DNA from: UBA4636 sp045534575
GTDB lineage: Bacteria > Bacillota > Clostridia > Christensenellales > Borkfalkiaceae
Assembly: GCA_045534575.1 (NCBI GenBank)
Contig: JAZSJZ010000005.1
Location: 1 to 64,000, forward strand
Length of the DNA stretch: 64,000 nucleotides
Direction of reading: 5' to 3'
The stretch's first letter is position 1; each line of letters begins with the position of its first letter. Shown in pieces: positions 33,786 through 41,458 of this stretch. Made by a program: the position numbers and the translations under genes. Under the pieces are notes generated by a model, which ran no database searches, was not told the DNA's origin, and saw nothing but the letters and a program-made list of their open reading frames with translations.

Positions 33786-34640
33786 ATGGCTGAAAAAACT
33801 AAAACGACGGCTGAAAAGCCTGTTAAAAAATCGGGCGCAACACAAGAGGTTGCAACCGAAACAACTAAAAAAACCACAAATAAAAAAGACGATAGCGTTG
33901 ATAACGAAGCCAAAATTAAGCAATCTCAGCAAAGAGTTGCTAGAGGCACGAACAGACCTATCGAATATTACTTCATAGTTGGGCATTCTAAGATAAACAC
34001 CATTGAATATATTGAAATTCAACAAGTTATTAACGATAAATTTTCAGGGCGTTTAACTCAGCCTCAATATTTCCCTGTTGCAGAGCAAACGAAGAGAATT
34101 TTCACGCTTAATAACATGCTTTTCGATAAGGTTCAAGATGAATCGATTATGAACGAGAAAATAAAGTTCTTAGTTCAAATTTCGGCTAAGTGGTTTGAAT
34201 CGGAAAAGACGCTCGACGAGATTATGAAGCAAATTTCAAGTTTTGGCGAAAACGTTATTTTGTGCTTTGATTCGGTAACGCTCGTTCGCGCGGGCGAAAC
34301 TGCAAAAGAGGCGCTTAAGAAAATTAGCAAAGACTATCGCTTTAAAATTCTTTTCGATAACGTAGAATTCCAAAACTTAAGCCTAATTATCGGCTATCAT
34401 CCCGACTACGTAAGGCTAGACGCCCGCTTTATCGATATTAAAGACGAGCATTATACCGATGTTTTGAAGTTTATGAGAGAATATCTTAAAGTTCAAAAAA
34501 TCAAAATGGCGGTAAGAAACGTTAAAGACGAAGCCCAAAAGAACTTTTTCCTCAATCTTGGGGCTGACGTTGTTGAAGGCAACGGAGTTTACACGCCTAA
34601 AAAACTCATTGCTTCTATTTTGAAAGATTATAAATTATAA
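33786..34640 (+). CDS. Degenerate EAL-domain protein
   Basis: 284 aa. Lys/Thr-rich disordered start (1-50), then a region that follows the EAL barrel in order: QPQYFPVAEQT (compare the ISP-FIPLAE helix), KIKFLVQISAKWF (VSVNLS strand), HPDYVRLDARFI (DALKIDRSFI) and NLGADVVEGNGVYTPKK (LGCDYVQGYLF-KP). The EAL triplet, the DDFG motif and the E of VAEGVET are replaced, so phosphodiesterase activity is unlikely; binding of cyclic di-GMP is possible but unproven. It has no membrane helix. It lies 12 bases before the AAA+ gene. Confidence 0.7.
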   Translation: MAEKTKTTAEKPVKKSGATQEVATETTKKTTNKKDDSVDNEAKIKQSQQRVARGTNRPIEYYFIVGHSKINTIEYIEIQQVINDKFSGRLTQPQYFPVAEQTKRIFTLNNMLFDKVQDESIMNEKIKFLVQISAKWFESEKTLDEIMKQISSFGENVILCFDSVTLVRAGETAKEALKKISKDYRFKILFDNVEFQNLSLIIGYHPDYVRLDARFIDIKDEHYTDVLKFMREYLKVQKIKMAVRNVKDEAQKNFFLNLGADVVEGNGVYTPKKLIASILKDYKL

Positions 34641-34652
34641 GAGGTTATACTT

Positions 34653-36257
34653 ATGGTTGTATGGCAATTTTTAGGCGAATTATTGTTAGAATTCGCTAAG
34701 GGTATATTAAATATCTTCTTTTCCGTTGAAGGTGAACTAGGTGGTATTTTCGACGGTGTGTTTAGAATTATCAACGTTGTTGAATACGCAAGAATTTTCG
34801 GCTCATATTCAGCAAGTTTTACCGTTGGTGATTGGATAATCGCAATACTTGGCATCTTGGTTCTTTTGGCGCTTATTGCGGGCTTGGTTTACGTTATCGT
34901 GCATTACGTTTCAAAGTTTATTCGCCGTTATTTCACAAGAAAACCGCTCAATGACGACCTTCTTGACGAGATTGCAAGATTGAACAGCGAACTTACCCGC
35001 GTTCAACGCTCACGTGAACGCATTTTAGGTATGCGTGCTGACGGTATTTTAGAAGGAAAGGCATTAGACGATGCTATCGCTGAAACAGAAAAAGATTCAG
35101 CCGTTGGCGTTGACCCTAGCGTTGCAAAAGAAGCAAGCGAACAGAAAAAGAACGAAACTTTAGGGGCTAGCCGTTACTATAAACTTATTGAAATTGATAA
35201 TAAGTTTAACGGAGAAGAAGCGCCAACTTTCGAGTTCAATACTGACGTTACGCTAGAAGAAATTTGCGATAATATTCGCCACTGGGCGTGCAAAGAGCGC
35301 GGGCTTTACTACGAGCCTAGAATTATTAGGCTTTTCGTTTCGGCTCTAGCAACAACCCGTCTTATCATTTTGCAAGGTATTTCGGGAACGGGTAAAACTT
35401 CGCTTCCGTATGCAGTTGGACTATTCCTTGATAACCCTGCAACGATTGCGCCCGTTCAACCTTCGTGGCGTGATAGAACTGAAATTTTCGGTTACTTCAA
35501 CGAATTTACTAAGCGTTATAACGAAACGGAAATTTTGCGCGCTATGTATGAAGCGCTTTATACCGATAACCTCTATTTAACGGTAATAGACGAGGCGAAC
35601 ATTTCTCGTATCGAATACTATTTTGCAGAACTTTTATCTGTTTACGAACTTCCTTCACGCGATAACTGGTGCGTTGACCTAACTTCCTCCGGTTGGGATA
35701 GCGACCCTAAGTTTATCAAAAAAGGAAGGATGAAACTTCCTGAGAATATGTGGTATATCGCAACTATCAACAACGACGATAGCACCTTCTCCGTTTCAGA
35801 TAAGGTTTACGACCGCGCAATTCCTATCAATATTAACTCTAAAGGTATTCCTTTCGAGCCAGACGAAGAAAAGGCTGTTCACTATAGGCTTTCTTTCGAG
35901 CATATGGAAAAACTTTTCAAAGAGGCTCAAGCAAAATATAAAGTTTCTCAAGAAAACATCGATAAGTTCAATAAGATGGACGATTACGTAATCGAGCATT
36001 TCCGCTTGGCGTTTGGTAACCGTATCGTAAAACAACTCAACGAATTCGTTCCCGTTTACGTTGCTTGTGGCGGAACTGAAATCGACGGCTTAGACTACGT
36101 TCTTTGCAACAAGATTTTGCGTAAGTTCGAATCGCTCAACTTAAGTTATATTCGTGATGAAATCGATGGTTATATTGATTATCTCAACACGCATTTTGGC
36201 GAAGAAAATATGACCGAGAGTAAAGAATATTTATTAAGACTTAAAAAGTTATTCTAA
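34653..36257 (+). CDS. Membrane-anchored McrB-like AAA+ ATPase
   Basis: 534 aa. An amphipathic start and one helix at about 58-90 (GDWIIAILGILVLLALIAGL), a charged linker, then a McrB-type AAA+ domain: Walker A GISGTGKTS at 242-250, Walker B LTVIDEANIS at 309-318, and a sensor strand IATINNDDSTFSV near 370, close to the McrB pattern. The N-terminal DNA-reading domain of McrB is missing and a membrane anchor takes its place. The next gene encodes a DUF2357/McrC-like partner. No methylase or nuclease is nearby, so a motor for export or assembly is more likely than restriction. Confidence 0.8.
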   Translation: MVVWQFLGELLLEFAKGILNIFFSVEGELGGIFDGVFRIINVVEYARIFGSYSASFTVGDWIIAILGILVLLALIAGLVYVIVHYVSKFIRRYFTRKPLNDDLLDEIARLNSELTRVQRSRERILGMRADGILEGKALDDAIAETEKDSAVGVDPSVAKEASEQKKNETLGASRYYKLIEIDNKFNGEEAPTFEFNTDVTLEEICDNIRHWACKERGLYYEPRIIRLFVSALATTRLIILQGISGTGKTSLPYAVGLFLDNPATIAPVQPSWRDRTEIFGYFNEFTKRYNETEILRAMYEALYTDNLYLTVIDEANISRIEYYFAELLSVYELPSRDNWCVDLTSSGWDSDPKFIKKGRMKLPENMWYIATINNDDSTFSVSDKVYDRAIPININSKGIPFEPDEEKAVHYRLSFEHMEKLFKEAQAKYKVSQENIDKFNKMDDYVIEHFRLAFGNRIVKQLNEFVPVYVACGGTEIDGLDYVLCNKILRKFESLNLSYIRDEIDGYIDYLNTHFGEENMTESKEYLLRLKKLF

Positions 36258-36268
36258 TTTGTTTTTCT

Positions 36269-36300
36269 AGCCGAACGGTTGTTTTTGCGACCTTTCGGCT
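36269..36300. other. Hairpin between AAA+ and DUF2357 genes
   Basis: AGCCGAA and TTCGGCT close a stem with further GGT/ACC pairs; no T-run, so it may set relative expression within the operon. Confidence 0.5.
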
Positions 36301-36338
36301 AACCTTATTAACCTTATAATTTTGAATTGAGGCTTATT

Positions 36339-37904
36339 ATGACTGATTACACTAAGCGTATCAATAAAGTTATTGATATGTTCAAAGACGACGATCTTTA
36401 TAAAGCGTGTTTGGGCTTTGACGAAAGTTTAAGCGAGTGGCGAATTTTTAGAAAATATTCTCGCAAAGTTCTAGATACCACTTGGATTGAAGTTATAGAA
36501 GACGCGCTCGAGAGTTTAGATAAAATCGTTCGAAACCCTCGCCGTTTTATCGTTGTTGAAGAGGACTTAATTGATACTTCTCGCGCTAAAACTGTTAGCG
36601 AAGAGGCGGTTAAATATCTTGCTCAACACACTAACTATATTCACGGCTTTGACGGCGATATGGTTATTCCAAGCAAACTTTTAAACTCAACCAAGGAAGA
36701 AAGTTACGAAGTTTACGAAAACCGCTTCATTTTCACGCTTTTAAAAAGACTTTCCGCGTTCGTAAAAAAGCGTTATGACGCCGTTAAGCAAGCCGCTAAA
36801 AAGAACGAACAGATAGAACTTGTTATAGACCGTCCTCTAACGCTTGGCACGGCTAAAATTTCTATGCGCTTAGATAGCATTTTAAAAATGCCGTTTGAAG
36901 AGGCGTTGAAGTTGAACAGCGAAGAGTTAGGGCCTATTGAACGCCTTGCCAAAATTCACACAATAATTTCGGGCTTTATGTCAACGCCGTTTGCAAAAGA
37001 AATGGTGCACTGCGAGGCTGTTCGTCCGCCAATTCAAAGAACTAACGCTATTTTGAAAAACCCTGACCTTAGAAAGGCGTTGTCGCTTTGGGAATTTTTG
37101 CAAGATTACGACGACGACGGCTACGAAATTCGCGCCGAGATGATTAGCGAAGAAATGCCTGAGGCTTTGAAAAAGCAATATCGAGTAATCGTGTTTTTAA
37201 ACAGCCTTTTTATGCAAAACTTAACGAGTGAAGACTTTAAGGTTAAAGGCACTAGAACCAAATACGAACAAGAAAACAACTTTAATGTTAACGATTTTCC
37301 AAAAAGCGATATCGGCGTTGAAGAAATTAAAACAATTTCCGTGCCTTCGCCTTACGACTCTTCATTAAAGGAAGTTGAAAGGGCAGAAATTGCCGCCGCT
37401 ATTGATAGAGCGCTTGCGCAACATAAACTAAATTTAACTAATGAAGATAACGAACTTTATAATAAACGACTTGCAGCGCAAAGAAAGCGCGAAACGGAAT
37501 ATAAAGAGCGTATTTTAAGATTAAGAAAGAAAGAGCGTGAACTTTTGGCTAAAGAAGAAAAGGCAAAAGAGCGTGAAAGATTAAAAGCGGAGGGCGAGGC
37601 GCAAAAGGCTGAACTTGACCGCATTAAGAAGGAAAAGGCTGAAGAGCGTGAAGCGCAAAAGCAACAAAAAATTCTCGATAGGTTAGAAGTAGAAATGAAA
37701 CGCCTTGATGAAGAGGCTGTTAATATGGTTATCAAAGAAACGAGAAACGAACAACTTGCCGCTAACCGCTCAAAAATAACGAGAGAAATTATTTATCTTA
37801 ATAGTTTAAGAGCAAAACTCAAAGGCGAGTTTGGCAAGGTTATCGATAGCCAAATAGATGAACTTATTAAACTTGTTCCTAAAATTTTCAAAGTTAACGT
37901 ATGA
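36339..37904 (+). CDS. DUF2357/McrC-like protein with long coiled coil
   Basis: About 521 aa. The first 300 residues have DUF2357 features: ESYEVYENRFIFTLLKRL near 130 and NPDLRKALSLWEFLQDYDDD near 240. In McrC proteins this region is followed by a PD-(D/E)XK nuclease. Here it is followed instead by about 150 residues of Lys/Glu/Arg-rich coiled coil (about 370-490) and a short end; I find no nuclease motif. It presumably partners the McrB-like ATPase. ATG 36339 follows GAGG; it overlaps the next peptidase gene by four bases (ATGA). Confidence 0.75.
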   Translation: MTDYTKRINKVIDMFKDDDLYKACLGFDESLSEWRIFRKYSRKVLDTTWIEVIEDALESLDKIVRNPRRFIVVEEDLIDTSRAKTVSEEAVKYLAQHTNYIHGFDGDMVIPSKLLNSTKEESYEVYENRFIFTLLKRLSAFVKKRYDAVKQAAKKNEQIELVIDRPLTLGTAKISMRLDSILKMPFEEALKLNSEELGPIERLAKIHTIISGFMSTPFAKEMVHCEAVRPPIQRTNAILKNPDLRKALSLWEFLQDYDDDGYEIRAEMISEEMPEALKKQYRVIVFLNSLFMQNLTSEDFKVKGTRTKYEQENNFNVNDFPKSDIGVEEIKTISVPSPYDSSLKEVERAEIAAAIDRALAQHKLNLTNEDNELYNKRLAAQRKRETEYKERILRLRKKERELLAKEEKAKERERLKAEGEAQKAELDRIKKEKAEEREAQKQQKILDRLEVEMKRLDEEAVNMVIKETRNEQLAANRSKITREIIYLNSLRAKLKGEFGKVIDSQIDELIKLVPKIFKVNV

Positions 37905-38581
37905 GCCAAGTAAAACAAAAAGGTAAGCGTGAAAAAATCGTTGATATCGTGTTTATCTCGCTATTTGCGCTTTTTGGCGTCGTGCTTATTAAAATTTTAA
38001 TAACCATAATCGCTGGCGGAATTCCTTCGCTGTTTGGCTATTCGCTTTTGAACGTTAAAACTGAGAGTATGCACCCCAACATTGAAAAAGGGTCGGTTAT
38101 CTTAGTTAAACTTGTTGACGAAAAAGGCGTTGAAAAGATAGAAGAGGGCGAAGTTATAGTTTATAATGCCACGATTAATGGCGTTAATACGACTATTACC
38201 CACCGCTTAATTGAAAACCACGCAAACGATGGCTTTGTTATAACTAAGGGCGATGCTAACGGCTTTAATGACGACCCCGTTTCAACCGATAGAGTGGTGG
38301 CGGTTGTTATTAAAGAAGTTAATTTTCTATCTTCGTTTTATGCTTTTTTATCAAACGGCTTTAGTTTTATTTTAATTATTATAGTTCCTTGTCTATTGCT
38401 TATTGCTATGCAAGTTGTTACAATTTTTAAAAACGCAAAAGCGTTGCAACAAGAAAAGCAAGAAAAGGAGTTAAACCAAAAAATTGAAGATATTAAAAAG
38501 CAAGCCGTTGAAGAATTCTTGAAGCAACAAGGCGATGAAGAAACGGCAAAACCTAGTGGCGAAGAAAATAACGAAGAATAA
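37901..38581 (+). CDS. sipW: SipW-type signal peptidase I (second)
   Basis: 226 aa. Ser/His dyad S56 in KTESMHPNI and H101 in TITHRLIE, followed by GDANGFNDDPV near 118. Helices at about 15-40 and 150-175 and a Glu/Lys-rich cytoplasmic tail like that of the first peptidase. The ATGA overlap with the DUF2357 gene means the peptidase and the McrBC-like pair are made together, strong evidence that they share a process. Confidence 0.88.
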   Translation: MSQVKQKGKREKIVDIVFISLFALFGVVLIKILITIIAGGIPSLFGYSLLNVKTESMHPNIEKGSVILVKLVDEKGVEKIEEGEVIVYNATINGVNTTITHRLIENHANDGFVITKGDANGFNDDPVSTDRVVAVVIKEVNFLSSFYAFLSNGFSFILIIIVPCLLLIAMQVVTIFKNAKALQQEKQEKELNQKIEDIKKQAVEEFLKQQGDEETAKPSGEENNEE

Positions 38582-38583
38582 CT

Positions 38584-38619
38584 AAAAAGTCGTTTAATCG
38601 ACCTATAGCCACACTTTTT
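38584..38619 (-). repeat. Dispersed gene-end motif, copy l, as terminator
   Basis: Minus-strand reading TGGCTATAGGTCGATTAAA between AAAAAGT and ACTTTTT arms. Confidence 0.7.
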
Positions 38620-38643
38620 GTGAGATTTTTATAAAAAACAACA

Positions 38644-38682
38644 AAAACCTTCCCGAAAAATTTTTAAAAAGGAAGGTTTTTA
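38644..38682 (+). terminator. Terminator closing the main operon
   Basis: AAAACCTTCC and GGAAGGTTTT stem followed by T. Confidence 0.85.
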
Positions 38683-38720
38683 TGTTTTAAAAATTAGTAA
38701 AAGAAATTTAAAAAAAATAT

Positions 38721-38749
38721 TGACAACACTGTTTTATTAGACTATAATG
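38721..38749 (+). promoter_or_regulatory. Strong promoter of secreted subunit
   Basis: TTGACA and TATAAT, 17 bp apart, both consensus; the gene behind it is probably highly expressed. Confidence 0.92.
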
Positions 38750-38785
38750 TTCATATCATAAAATAAATGCATATGGAGGATTAAC

Positions 38786-39382
38786 ATGCAAAAATTTATT
38801 AAAAAATTAAGCCTTTTTGTTTCTTTGTTACTTATCGTAACTATGGGCGCTGTTTATGCAACTTGGGTTTACTCTGAATCAACCGACGTTGCTGATATCA
38901 CCGGCGCTAAGGCAATCACTATGACCGAAGCAACTTTCTCAGGAACTTACGGAACCTACACTGTTGATGTTAGTAGTTTATCTTTAGTAGTTGACCCTAA
39001 GGAAGGCACTTCACACACCACTGCTTTATATATCACTGGCGACCTTGTTATTACGTTTACTCCAAACACCTACGCACCAGTAGAAGTTAAAGATTCAGGC
39101 GTTGAATCTACTTGCCAATTTAGCTTAAGTAACAACGAATGGAAATATAATGGTGAATACATTATGACTATCGATTCTCAAGTTAAAGATATCGTTTGGG
39201 AAAAGGGCGACGACGGTGTTTTCACTTATACTATCACTGCTGCAGAACTTTCTAACATTATTACTTTAAAAGAATTCGTTTTAGATACTAAGGCTGATTA
39301 CGATGCTTACGATGCAGTTCTTACAAACGGTCAAATTGTTGTTGCTGTAAGCGATGGTCAAACAACCACTCCACAAAACTAA
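38786..39382 (+). CDS. TasA-like secreted subunit with its own strong promoter
   Basis: 198 aa. Leader MQKFIKKLSLFVSLLLIVTM then GAVYATWVYSE, the ATW form of the FAW motif. The mature part is beta-rich, Thr/Ser/Val-rich and acidic, with no cysteine pair and no LPXTG anchor. Codons are those of well-expressed genes here (GAC, AAC, GTT, ACT). With TTGACA-17-TATAAT, AGGAGG, and a partial terminator after it, it is the best candidate for an abundant structural subunit. Confidence 0.8.
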   Translation: MQKFIKKLSLFVSLLLIVTMGAVYATWVYSESTDVADITGAKAITMTEATFSGTYGTYTVDVSSLSLVVDPKEGTSHTTALYITGDLVITFTPNTYAPVEVKDSGVESTCQFSLSNNEWKYNGEYIMTIDSQVKDIVWEKGDDGVFTYTITAAELSNIITLKEFVLDTKADYDAYDAVLTNGQIVVAVSDGQTTTPQN

Positions 39383-39404
39383 AAGATTAAGAAATGGAGA
39401 TAGA

Positions 39405-39440
39405 ATTATCCCGCTTCCACGCGGGATAATTTTGTTATTT
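39405..39440 (+). terminator. Terminator/attenuator between subunit and third SipW
   Basis: ATTATCCCGC and GCGGGATAAT stem then TTTG; the next gene starts within a few bases, so read-through would make a small amount of the peptidase relative to the subunit. Confidence 0.85.
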
Positions 39441-39445
39441 AGGTA

Positions 39446-40660
39446 ATGTCTCAATTTGAAATTTACGTTTTCATACTATGCTTAATAGTTTTTGTGCTTT
39501 TAACGGCGTTATCGACGATAGCCGTCGTTACAATCGTAAAAATGAAGCTAAAACTAATTGTTAATGGTATTGAAGACGAAGTTATCAAAACTGAATATGA
39601 AAAGATGCGCAACTCAAATGATAAAAAGGGTGGTAAGTTAGACTGCTTAATTACCCTAATTTTTTGTTGCGTTCTTATTGCGTGCTTTGCTTTTTCTATC
39701 TATGCAAACGTTAGCACTAAAGTTCAGTTTGAAAACGTGCCGTCATTTTTCGTTGTAAAATCGGCGTCGATGGCGAAAAAACACGAGAACAATAAATATC
39801 TCGTTGAGAATGACCTAAACAACCAATTCCAAACGCACGACCTAATTTTAGTCTATAAAGCGCCTGACCAGTTCGATTTAAAACTTTATGATATCGTAGT
39901 TTATGAAGTTGACGATGTTTTAGTTATTCACAGAATAGTAAACATTGAAGAACCGAACGTAAATCACCCGAACGAAAGATATTTCCTCTGCCAAGGCGAC
40001 GCTGTTCATAACCCTGACCGTTTCCCTGTAAAATACGAACAAATTCGAGGGATATATCGCGATGAAAAAGTGCCTTTTATTGGAAGTTTCGTTGGCTTTT
40101 TTCAATCGCCTGCGGGTTGGCTTTGTATTTTATTATTAGTAGCATCAACTATCTTCACGCCTTTAATCGAAAAGATTATCAAAAAGGCAAGTGATGCTCG
40201 CCTTGCTATTATTCTTCAAAAGGCAGAAACTTCTAGTGCTGTTGAGGGCAGTTTAGCAATTTCAAGCGCTAGAACAAGCGCTAGAACAAGGAATGTCGTT
40301 CCTTTCAGCGTTCGTTTCACTAAACTTAGCAAGCGCGATAAAGATTATTACTACAAAATGGTGGGCAAGCTCTCTAAAATTAGAGCGATTAAGGCTATCG
40401 ATTGGCTTGGAACTGAAACTTATAAAGCGGGCGGTGTTCCTATTGCAAAGTTTGCCATAAAGCGAAGAAAACTCGAAGTTTATTTTGCAATAAAAAATAA
40501 TTTATCTAGCACGAATTATATCGTTTCAGATACTGAAAAATATAAGATTTATCCAAAGTGCGTAAAAGTTTCGTCTGACCGTGCGTTAGAAAAGGCGCTA
40601 ACTTATATCGACGTTGTTTGCGATAATAATTGTTTGGCTGTTTTGGAGGGCAAAAAATGA
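39446..40660 (+). CDS. SipW-type signal peptidase fused to an extra C-terminal domain (third)
   Basis: 404 aa. Helix at about 5-33, a cytoplasmic loop, a second helix near 68-88, then the peptidase core with S108 in KSASMAKKH and H162 in LVIHRIVNIE, and a third helix near 222-245. Residues about 285-400 form an added cytoplasmic domain, starting FSVRFTKLSKRDKDYYYKMV and ending with SSDRALEKALTYIDVV. I have seen similar domains in uncultured clostridia but cannot name the family. It overlaps the next gene by four bases (ATGA). Confidence 0.82.
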   Translation: MSQFEIYVFILCLIVFVLLTALSTIAVVTIVKMKLKLIVNGIEDEVIKTEYEKMRNSNDKKGGKLDCLITLIFCCVLIACFAFSIYANVSTKVQFENVPSFFVVKSASMAKKHENNKYLVENDLNNQFQTHDLILVYKAPDQFDLKLYDIVVYEVDDVLVIHRIVNIEEPNVNHPNERYFLCQGDAVHNPDRFPVKYEQIRGIYRDEKVPFIGSFVGFFQSPAGWLCILLLVASTIFTPLIEKIIKKASDARLAIILQKAETSSAVEGSLAISSARTSARTRNVVPFSVRFTKLSKRDKDYYYKMVGKLSKIRAIKAIDWLGTETYKAGGVPIAKFAIKRRKLEVYFAIKNNLSSTNYIVSDTEKYKIYPKCVKVSSDRALEKALTYIDVVCDNNCLAVLEGKK

Positions 40661-41319
40661 GAATTAAAAGCCTTTCAAGACTAGTTATGATAATAACGCT
40701 GTGCATTACGCTTCTAACCGTATCCGGCGTGTTTGCCACTTGGTATTACGTTTCTGATCCTACGCCTCAAGGTGTTCAAACTAATTTGTTGCTAACGGCA
40801 AACGAATTTTATTGGGAAGGCGCTGAAGAACTTCCCGAGAGCGATAAGGTTGGTGAAAACCACATTGCTCTTATTGAAAGAATAACGTTATCAGATCAAG
40901 GTTTAAATACGCCGTCTTCATCCTTGTCAAAATATATTAGTGATAGAATTGACGATAATAAGGATAATACTGCAAGCGTTGCGCCCGTTCCCGGTGGAAA
41001 TTTAAAAAACATATTCAACACGCCTGAAATAGCACTTCTTGATTTTATGATTCACCACACACTTGATGAAAACGGCGAAATTATTGCTTGCGACGTTTAT
41101 ACTTTCGAAAGCGCTCTCACGGAAAAACAACAAATTGGCAAAACCATTTACCCTGTTTATAAAACCACTTTAAACTACGTTGACGGCATGTGGAAAGCCG
41201 TTTTAAGTAGAGTTGGCTCTGCTATGACTATGAAGTATGACGCGCAACAAGGCGGAACGAGAATTACTATTGACCCAAGTTCTTGGATTCATCTTCCAAA
41301 CGGAATGCAAACAACTTAA
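40657..41319 (+). CDS. Secreted subunit of SipW locus
   Basis: 220 aa. Leader of about 28 residues ending VSGVFATWYYVSD, the ATW cleavage motif shared with the 38786 protein. The mature part has a long acidic loop and ends with TRITIDPSSWIHLPNG. ATG 40657 follows GGAGGGC and overlaps the stop of the peptidase by ATGA, so the two are coupled. It may be a minor subunit or anchor dedicated to the third peptidase. Confidence 0.78.
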   Translation: MRIKSLSRLVMIITLCITLLTVSGVFATWYYVSDPTPQGVQTNLLLTANEFYWEGAEELPESDKVGENHIALIERITLSDQGLNTPSSSLSKYISDRIDDNKDNTASVAPVPGGNLKNIFNTPEIALLDFMIHHTLDENGEIIACDVYTFESALTEKQQIGKTIYPVYKTTLNYVDGMWKAVLSRVGSAMTMKYDAQQGGTRITIDPSSWIHLPNGMQTT

Positions 41320-41328
41320 TATTAGTTT

Positions 41329-41359
41329 AAAAGCACGCAGTTAGCGTGCTTTAATTTTT
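41329..41359 (+). terminator. Terminator at end of SipW locus
   Basis: AAAGCACGC-AGTTA-GCGTGCTTT then AATTTTT. Confidence 0.9.
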
Positions 41360-41368
41360 GCAAAAAAC

Positions 41369-41396
41369 TTAGTTTATCGACCTATAGCCACACTAA
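41369..41396 (-). repeat. Dispersed gene-end motif, copy m
   Basis: Minus-strand reading TGGCTATAGGTCGATAAAC between TTAGT and ACTAA arms. Confidence 0.65.
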
Positions 41397-41423
41397 TTTA
41401 ATAAAATTGCCAAAAACTCCCTA

Positions 41424-41452
41424 TTGACGAAAAGGTTTTTTACGATTAAAAT
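41424..41452 (+). promoter_or_regulatory. Promoter, probably giving a leaderless mRNA
   Basis: TTGACG and TAAAAT, 17 bp apart. The -10 ends six bases before the ATG at 41459, so the start site would fall on the ATG; no ribosome site is present. Confidence 0.65.
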
Positions 41453-41458
41453 TAACTT

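Noticed and set aside
34653..37904. McrBC restriction system
   Set aside because: No nuclease motif, no DNA-binding start, no methylase or other defence gene nearby, and the pair overlaps a signal peptidase gene.
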